In this document: positions 33,936 through 38,904 of the stretch, in pieces
How the letters are laid out: each line of letters opens with the position of its first letter
Position numbering within the stretch: position 1 is the first letter of the stretch
From: Pseudomonadota bacterium
Lineage (GTDB): Bacteria; Pseudomonadota; Alphaproteobacteria; Caulobacterales; Caulobacteraceae
DNA length: 38,904 nucleotides
Direction of reading: 5' to 3'
NCBI GenBank assembly: GCA_021808285.1
Contig: JAKBBV010000024.1
Span: 1-38,904 of the forward strand
Program-made: the position numbers and the translations under genes
Notes under the pieces: generated by a model
What the model saw: only the letters and a program-made list of their open reading frames with translations
What the model was told of the DNA's origin: nothing
The model's database searches: none

Positions 33936-36103
33936 TCCCACCCCTCGTCCGTCTGTCGGGCGGCGGTCAGAGCCTCATCTTCGCCTTTGAGTCCGGTCTG
34001 GCGCGGCTCGTGTGGTGGGGTGCGGAGCTTTCGGCGATGGAGGCGGAGGCGGCCGTCCGGCTCGCGGACCGAGGCATTCCTCAAGGCATGCTGGATGCTG
34101 GCGAGGCGCTGAGCCTGCATCCCTGCGCGGCCCAGGGCTTCACCGGCTTTCCCGCTCTGGAGATCCGTCGCGACGACGGGACCTTCCTCGCCGATCCCCG
34201 TGTCACTGGGGTCAGAGGAGGCGCCGACGCGGTGGAATGGCGAGCAATGGATCGCCTCGCCGGTCTTGATCTGAGTGTGAAGGTAACTCTCGATGCAGCG
34301 ACCGGCGTCGCGGCTTTCAAGACACGCGTAGAAAACACCGGCGGTTCGACCCTTTGTCTTGACTGGGTCGCCTCTGCCGCCCTGCCGCTCGATGAGGACG
34401 AAGCCTTGATGTTTGATGGCCGCTGGGCAGGCGAGATGCGCCCGGTGCGCGCGCGTCTGACCACAGGGACTTGGCTTAAGGACAATCGGACGGGCCGCAC
34501 TTCCCACCACGCGCCGCCCTTCGCCGTCGTCGGAGCGCCGGGTTTTGGGGAGGACGAGGGCGAGGTTTTGGGTCTGCATCTGGCCTGGAGCGGTTCGACG
34601 CGCCTTGTTCTCGAGCGGCTCCGCGACGGGCGCCTTCAGGCCCAGGCGGGCGAGCTCTTCCTACCCGGCGAGATGACTCTTGCGCCGGGCGAAGCCTATG
34701 AGACGCCCACTCTTTACGCCGCGCGTAGCGACCGTGGGCTGAACGGCCTATCTGCGCGACTGCATCCCTTTGTGCGGGATGTCATCATGGGCGGACGTCT
34801 GGCCGCCCGGCCGCGACCGGTGACCTTCAACACCTGGGAGGCGGTCTATTTCCGGCACGATCTGGACGAACTGAAGGCTCTGGCGGACCGGGCTGCAGCC
34901 CTGGGAGTGGAGCGTTTCGTGCTCGACGATGGCTGGTTCGCTGGCCGCCATGACGACACGACGAGCCTTGGCGACTGGCGCCCCGATCCGGCGAAATATC
35001 CCGAAGGTCTGTCCCCTCTTATCGACCATGTGCGAGCGCTAGGCATGGAATTCGGTCTGTGGGTCGAGCCGGAGATGGCCAATCCTGCTTCCGAGCTCCT
35101 GGCGGCTCATCCCGACTGGAGTCTCAAGGTCGCTGGACGAGAGCAACCTCTGGGACGCGGGCAATATGTGCTCGACCTGACCCGCGCCGAAGTTTCCGAC
35201 GCGATCTTCGCCCAGATCGACTCCCTGCTGCGCGCTCATCCCATCGCCTATCTTAAATGGGACATGAACCGGGACCTCACACACGCGGCGAGTGCGGGAC
35301 GACCGGCGGTCCATGCTCAGACCCAGGCCGTCTACGCTCTGATCGACCGCCTGCGCGCCACCCATCCTGGTGTCGAGATCGAATCCTGCGCTTCGGGCGG
35401 GGGGCGGGCGGACTACGAAATCCTGAAACGCACTGACCGAATCTGGACCTCTGACAACAATGATCCGTTCGTGCGTCAGGCGTTGCAACGCGCCTTCACC
35501 ATCTTCTTTCCACCAGGGGTCATGGGCGCGCATGTGCCCGCAGCGATCAACCCCATCACCGGAGGTCGATCCGGGATGGCCCTGCGCGCCGCCACCGCGC
35601 TTTTCGGCCATATGGGCATTGAGGCTGACCCGCGTAGGTTCAGCCTTGGTGAGAGCGAGAGGCTTGCCTGGATGATCGCCCTGCATAAGCGCCATCGCCG
35701 GCGCCTGCACTCAGGCCGCCTGATCCGCCTCCCCCACCCCGATCCAGGAGCCTCCGCGCTGATGGCGACCGACTCCGAGGGGGCGCTGGTCTGCTTCACC
35801 CAATTGGCCCCGTCTATGACCGCAACCCCTGCGCCACTGAAGCTGTCCGGCCTCGATGAGGCGGCCACCTATCTCGTTCTCAGGATAGATCCGCCTTCAA
35901 GGCCTAGCGCGATGATGAAGCGGTCTCCGCCGCTTGCGGAGGGCGCGCCCGCGACCGCATCGGGGCGCGTACTGGTTCGCCAGGGTCTGCCCTTACCCGT
36001 TCTTCGAGTCGGCGGTGTTGCGCTCTATGAGTTGGAGCGGATCGGTGACGATGCGGCCTTTTCCGGCGAGGCGCGTCTGGCCCCTGCGAGGCGCGCGCCT
36101 TAG
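33932..36103 (+). CDS. GH36 alpha-galactosidase
   Basis: 723-aa cytosolic retaining alpha-galactosidase that removes alpha-linked galactose from oligosaccharides; no signal peptide. GTG 33932 overlaps the PhyH stop (GTGA). An N-terminal beta-sandwich (~1-285) is followed by the barrel: FNTWEAVYFRHDLDEL, FVLDDGWFAGRHDDTTSLGDW and FGLWVEPEMANP. The nucleophile is Asp444 in YLKWDMNRDL and the acid/base is Asp508 in WTSDNNDP, with ESCASGGGRADYEI between them. A short beta domain ends in GGVALYELERIGDD. Length is normal. The last 111 bp overlap the converging ClC-CBS frame. Together with the divergent GPH symporter this suggests use of an imported alpha-galactoside. Confidence 0.95.
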   Translation: MIPPLVRLSGGGQSLIFAFESGLARLVWWGAELSAMEAEAAVRLADRGIPQGMLDAGEALSLHPCAAQGFTGFPALEIRRDDGTFLADPRVTGVRGGADAVEWRAMDRLAGLDLSVKVTLDAATGVAAFKTRVENTGGSTLCLDWVASAALPLDEDEALMFDGRWAGEMRPVRARLTTGTWLKDNRTGRTSHHAPPFAVVGAPGFGEDEGEVLGLHLAWSGSTRLVLERLRDGRLQAQAGELFLPGEMTLAPGEAYETPTLYAARSDRGLNGLSARLHPFVRDVIMGGRLAARPRPVTFNTWEAVYFRHDLDELKALADRAAALGVERFVLDDGWFAGRHDDTTSLGDWRPDPAKYPEGLSPLIDHVRALGMEFGLWVEPEMANPASELLAAHPDWSLKVAGREQPLGRGQYVLDLTRAEVSDAIFAQIDSLLRAHPIAYLKWDMNRDLTHAASAGRPAVHAQTQAVYALIDRLRATHPGVEIESCASGGGRADYEILKRTDRIWTSDNNDPFVRQALQRAFTIFFPPGVMGAHVPAAINPITGGRSGMALRAATALFGHMGIEADPRRFSLGESERLAWMIALHKRHRRRLHSGRLIRLPHPDPGASALMATDSEGALVCFTQLAPSMTATPAPLKLSGLDEAATYLVLRIDPPSRPSAMMKRSPPLAEGAPATASGRVLVRQGLPLPVLRVGGVALYELERIGDDAAFSGEARLAPARRAP

Positions 36104-37861
36104 CAGAAAGACTTGACGGTCTGTCTCGGACGCGCGCTGGGCTGCTCGCGGACGCATGAGATCGGTGCGGCTGACGATGCCGACGAGTCGGCCGTTCTTG
36201 GGGTCGACCACGGGTAAGCGGCCAACGCCCGCGTGGATCATTTTGGCTGCGGCGTCCGCCGCTCGCTCGTGAGGGTGGGTCCGCGCGTCATCTTTCGAAG
36301 CAAGACCGGCGAGGGTTCTGGATTCGGCTTCGCAGCCCTTCAAGGCATCCAGTTTGGCGGCCGAAACCATGGCGACGAAGGCGCCGTCGGCGGCGATCAC
36401 AGGCCATGTCCGACGATGGGCGCCTTCGCCTGTGAGAAATGCGCGCGCCGCGTCCAGAGAAAGCTCAGACGGCAGGGTAGACGGCGTCGCGGTCATGATC
36501 TCCCCTACCCGTGCCAGCTCCAGGGGGTCGGCGCCATATTCGCGCGTCAGATGTCCGCCCCGCCGGCTGATCTTCTCGGTGAGGATCGAGCGTCGAAGCA
36601 CCAGAACCGTGACCGCATATCCAGCGGTCGCGGCGGCCAGGACGGGCGTGAGGAGATGTACGTTGCCCGTGAGTTCCACCGCGAACAGTACGCCGGTGAA
36701 AGGCGTACGCATCGTGCCCCCCATGATCGCGCCCATGCCGATGATCGCCCAAAGTCCTGTCCCTCCCGGAAGGACCTGACCCTCTAGCCAACCCAGGGCG
36801 CCTCCGAGAATGAGCAAAGGTGCGAGAACTCCGCCAGAAGTCCCTGACGACAGGGCGATCAACCATATGACCGCTTTGACGAGGAGAAGGCCTGTCACCG
36901 CGGAAACGGCCAAGTGGCCGCTGATGAGATCCCCGATGACATCATACCCGACGCCGAGCGCGCGCGGCTGAATGAAGCCTCCGATCCCAACCGCCAGTCC
37001 GCCGATCGCCGGCCACCACATCCAGTGGAGGGGGAGGCGCTCGAAGGCGTCCTCGGCGGCATAGAGGAGTCGCGTGCAAATCACCGACTGCAGACCGGCG
37101 ACAAGGCCGACGGCGACGCAGGCGATCAGGCCCCATGATGGCAGGTGCGGCATAATGGGGAACGGAAACAACGGGCCGTGTGGGAAAAGGAGGGGGCGAA
37201 GGGCGCTGGCGGCGATGCTGGCGACGGCCACCGGGATAAAGCTGCGCGGTTTCCACTCGAACAGCAGAAGCTCCACCGCAATGGCCACCGCCGCAAGGGG
37301 CGTACCGAAGACGCCGGTCATGCCAGCCGCAGCGCCGGCCGCCAGGAGCGTCTTGCGCTCTGCCGCCGTCAAGGCGAAAGCTTGGCCGATCAGCGAGCCC
37401 AGGGCCCCGCCAGTCATGATGATCGGGCCCTCTGCGCCGAACGGCCCGCCGCTTCCGATGGAGATGGCCGAGGAGATTGGCTTTAGGACGGCGACCTTGG
37501 GATGCATACGGCTGCCCTCGGTGAGGATCGCCTCCAACGCTTCTGGAATACCGTGTCCGCGGATGCGCTCTGAACCGAACCGCGCCATGAGTCCGACGAC
37601 GAGGCCGCCGACCACCGGCCTCAACACGGTCCCGAGGCCAAGCGGCGCCTGCGATGGAGCGACGGTGGTGAGGCTTAGTCGGCCGTACCACACGAGGTTG
37701 GTGACCAGCGCGATCAGCTTGATCAGAATCCAGGCGCCGGCCAGCCCGCCAGCGCCCACCACAAGAGCCAGGGTCATCAGGATGAGCACACGGAAGTCTG
37801 TAGTGTAATCCCCAAGCTTGGAGGCAGAGCGGCATGCGCCGTGGGGTAGCGTGCGGGACAT
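35993..37861 (-). CDS. ClC-family chloride channel/antiporter with CBS domains
   Basis: 622-aa inner-membrane ClC protein. Filter motifs: GHGIPEA (102-108), GAEGP (142-146, gating Glu144, with Ala in place of the usual Arg) and TSGGVLAPLLILGGALG. The equivalent of the internal proton glutamate is Glu197 (AIAVELLLFEW). After the membrane part a cytosolic CBS pair is recognisable (VGEIMTATPSTLPSELSLDAARAFL, then HAGVGRLPVVDPKNGRLVGIVSRTDLM), which usually senses adenine nucleotides. The last ~40 aa (after SETDRQVFLLRR) are low-complexity, basic and antisense to the alpha-galactosidase end, so they may be an unselected extension. Divergent from a MarR regulator, which may control it. Confidence 0.92.
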   Translation of the reverse strand: MSRTLPHGACRSASKLGDYTTDFRVLILMTLALVVGAGGLAGAWILIKLIALVTNLVWYGRLSLTTVAPSQAPLGLGTVLRPVVGGLVVGLMARFGSERIRGHGIPEALEAILTEGSRMHPKVAVLKPISSAISIGSGGPFGAEGPIIMTGGALGSLIGQAFALTAAERKTLLAAGAAAGMTGVFGTPLAAVAIAVELLLFEWKPRSFIPVAVASIAASALRPLLFPHGPLFPFPIMPHLPSWGLIACVAVGLVAGLQSVICTRLLYAAEDAFERLPLHWMWWPAIGGLAVGIGGFIQPRALGVGYDVIGDLISGHLAVSAVTGLLLVKAVIWLIALSSGTSGGVLAPLLILGGALGWLEGQVLPGGTGLWAIIGMGAIMGGTMRTPFTGVLFAVELTGNVHLLTPVLAAATAGYAVTVLVLRRSILTEKISRRGGHLTREYGADPLELARVGEIMTATPSTLPSELSLDAARAFLTGEGAHRRTWPVIAADGAFVAMVSAAKLDALKGCEAESRTLAGLASKDDARTHPHERAADAAAKMIHAGVGRLPVVDPKNGRLVGIVSRTDLMRPRAAQRASETDRQVFLLRRAPRRGQTRLAGKGRIVTDPLQLIERNTADSKNG

Positions 37862-37928
37862 GGATCACATTCGAGAAGCAGAAGGAGGGGACGAGCGCCG
37901 CAGTTGGCATTATGATCGGGAAACGAGT

Positions 37929-37945
37929 ATATCGGACTACGATGT
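37929..37945. promoter_or_regulatory. Imperfect inverted repeat between ClC-CBS and MarR genes
   Basis: ATATCG-GACTA-CGATGT, arms matching at 5 of 6 bases, lies 18 bp before the MarR start codon in the 101-bp divergent gap. Size and position fit a MarR-family operator; not proven. Confidence 0.35.
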
Positions 37946-37962
37946 AATTCAAGGGCATAGCC

Positions 37963-38448
37963 GTGGGTGAACCTGACGATCCTCTCATCCCTGCGTCAGA
38001 GGCTCTGCATCTCGTTGGCGCCACACCGACCCAACCCGAACTCAGGGAGGAGGACTATGTCCGTCTGGCTGCCTTCCGGCGCGCCCTGCGACGGTTTCTC
38101 GCCTTCAGCGAACACAGCGCCCGGGAGGCAGGCCTGACCGCCCAGCAACACCAGGCTTTACTCAGCGTGAAGGGGGCGCCGCCCGGCGTGGCGCCGACGG
38201 TCGGCTATCTCGCGGATCAGCTCCTCCTCGCCCCCAACAGCGCCGCCGAACTGACGGATCGAATGGTCCGAACCGGGCTCTTGGAACGCCGAACGGCGCC
38301 CGAGGATCGTCGTCGCGTGGTGCTCTGCCTGACTCCGGCCGCAGAGGGGGTGCTGTGGCGGCTTTCGGCCGACCATCTGCGGGAGTTGAGCGAGGCCGCT
38401 CCTACCCTGGAGGCGCTGACCGCTCTGGTGCGCGATCGACGGGCTTGA
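37963..38448 (+). CDS. MarR-family transcriptional regulator
   Basis: 161-aa winged-helix regulator. GTG 37963 has AAGGG 7 nt upstream. The core reads LTAQQHQALLSVKGAP, VGYLADQLLLAPNSAAELTDRMVRTGLLERRTAPEDRRRVVLCLTPAAEGVL: recognition helix, wing with the conserved DRR, and C-terminal dimer helix, in the order of MarR proteins. The ~35-aa N-terminal tail is a little long. Divergent to the ClC-CBS gene, so that gene and its own promoter are the first candidate targets. Ligand unknown. Confidence 0.9.
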   Translation: MGEPDDPLIPASEALHLVGATPTQPELREEDYVRLAAFRRALRRFLAFSEHSAREAGLTAQQHQALLSVKGAPPGVAPTVGYLADQLLLAPNSAAELTDRMVRTGLLERRTAPEDRRRVVLCLTPAAEGVLWRLSADHLRELSEAAPTLEALTALVRDRRA

Positions 38449-38467
38449 GGCGACGTGAGCCAGCGGC

Positions 38468-38904
38468 TCAGGTGACCCGGCCAGCTCCCATGCGCGCGAT
38501 CCAGCGATAACTGAACGCGACTACGGCGGTAAAGGTCAGACCGCCTATCCATAGGGAGGGGGTGTGAAAGCCGCTTCCGACCAGGGCGAGTGGGGCGTCG
38601 CGATTGGCGAAGCCCAGCTTATCGGAAAAGGCGACCAGACCTGCGACCACCACGCCCAGCAAACTCTCGCCGACAATGAGGCCCGAGGCCAGAAGGACGC
38701 CAAGTTGACGGGTCGCCTCGGGGCGCGGTCCTCGGTCCGCACGCCGATCAAACCAAGCCCCGACAAGGGCGCCCACGACGACCATCAGGGTCGTCGAGGT
38801 TGGAAGGTAGATGCCAAGGCCCACAGCCAGAGGCGGCAGTCGAATCGTCTTCGCCGTGCGCGCCACGATTTCGTCGATCGCGATGGCGGCGAGACCGAGG
38901 ACGA
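38468..38904 (-). CDS. OPT-family oligopeptide transporter, C-terminal part
   Basis: C-terminal ~145 aa of an inner-membrane OPT-family transporter (oligopeptides, or metal chelates in the YSL branch). The frame is open to the window edge; the GTG at 38866 is internal (the frame before it reads VLGLAAIAIDEIVARTAKT). Family sequence: LAVGLGIYLPTSTTLMVVVGALVGAWFD, and GVLLASGLIVGESLLGVVVAGLVAFSDK, followed by a last membrane segment (WIGGLTFTAVVAFSYRWI). Converges on the MarR gene with 19 bp between stops. Substrate cannot be judged from this part. Confidence 0.85.
   Translation of the reverse strand, partial: VLGLAAIAIDEIVARTAKTIRLPPLAVGLGIYLPTSTTLMVVVGALVGAWFDRRADRGPRPEATRQLGVLLASGLIVGESLLGVVVAGLVAFSDKLGFANRDAPLALVGSGFHTPSLWIGGLTFTAVVAFSYRWIARMGAGRVT

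Noticed and set aside
37715-37735. TTGATCAGAATCCA as another FNR-like box
   Set aside because: Lies inside the ClC-CBS coding region and matches fewer consensus positions; probably chance.
1-38904. tRNA, rRNA, CRISPR array, transposase or integrase genes
   Set aside because: Looked for and not seen: no repeat-spacer pattern, no transposase-like motif, no recognisable cloverleaf; no evidence of a mobile island.

Overview
This is a 38.9 kb GC-rich, densely packed chromosomal window from an alphaproteobacterium, most likely Caulobacterales (Caulobacter/Phenylobacterium-like). The assignment is an inference. It rests on the base composition, the tightly overlapping mraZ-to-murG cluster, frequent GTG/TTG starts, and a gene set of NodT-type efflux protein, GTP-type PEPCK, alanine dehydrogenase and DUF4953-type metalloprotease. 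I saw no rRNA, tRNA, CRISPR, insertion sequence or phage gene.

1-7.7 kb (+): housekeeping metabolism and transport. In order: the 3' end of a NodT/OprM-type efflux outer-membrane protein, GTP-dependent PEP carboxykinase, a hotdog-fold protein, an acetyl-CoA acetyltransferase, an MFS permease and alanine dehydrogenase. 7.8-10.4 kb (+): a large exported metzincin-type metalloprotease.

10.4-22.1 kb (+): the division and cell-wall (dcw) cluster mraZ-rsmH-ftsL-ftsI-murE-murF-mraY-murD-ftsW-murG. Most junctions are 1-8 nt overlaps, which points to one translationally coupled operon. Three 10-bp-spaced CCCA boxes (TGGG on the other strand) about 100 bp before mraZ look like the MraZ autoregulatory operator. 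murE carries an apparent 1-nt deletion. The cluster stops at murG: murC, murB, ddl, ftsQ, ftsA and ftsZ do not follow in this window.

22.2-27.2 kb (-): a sortilin/BNR-repeat exported protein split by one in-frame TAA, a LolA-fold exported protein coupled to it, and a VC0807-like membrane protein. 27.2-28.6 kb (+): a ClC Cl-/H+ antiporter.

28.6-30.5 kb (-): a two-gene cytochrome module. One gene encodes an outer-membrane protein with an N-terminal CxxCH followed by a predicted beta-barrel (Cyc2-like cytochrome-porin). The second, overlapping it by 16 nt, encodes a small periplasmic cytochrome c. A near-perfect FNR/FixK box lies just upstream. This is the most interesting candidate system in the window: an oxygen-regulated outer-membrane electron conduit.

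30.5-36.1 kb: a divergent sugar-utilisation locus. A GPH-family sugar/cation symporter (-) faces an operon of SMP-30/gluconolactonase-like protein, PhyH-type Fe(II)/2-oxoglutarate dioxygenase and GH36 alpha-galactosidase (+). A dioxygenase inside an alpha-galactoside operon is unusual. 36-38.9 kb: a ClC-CBS channel (-) divergent from a MarR regulator (+), and the C-terminus of an OPT-family transporter (-) running off the window.
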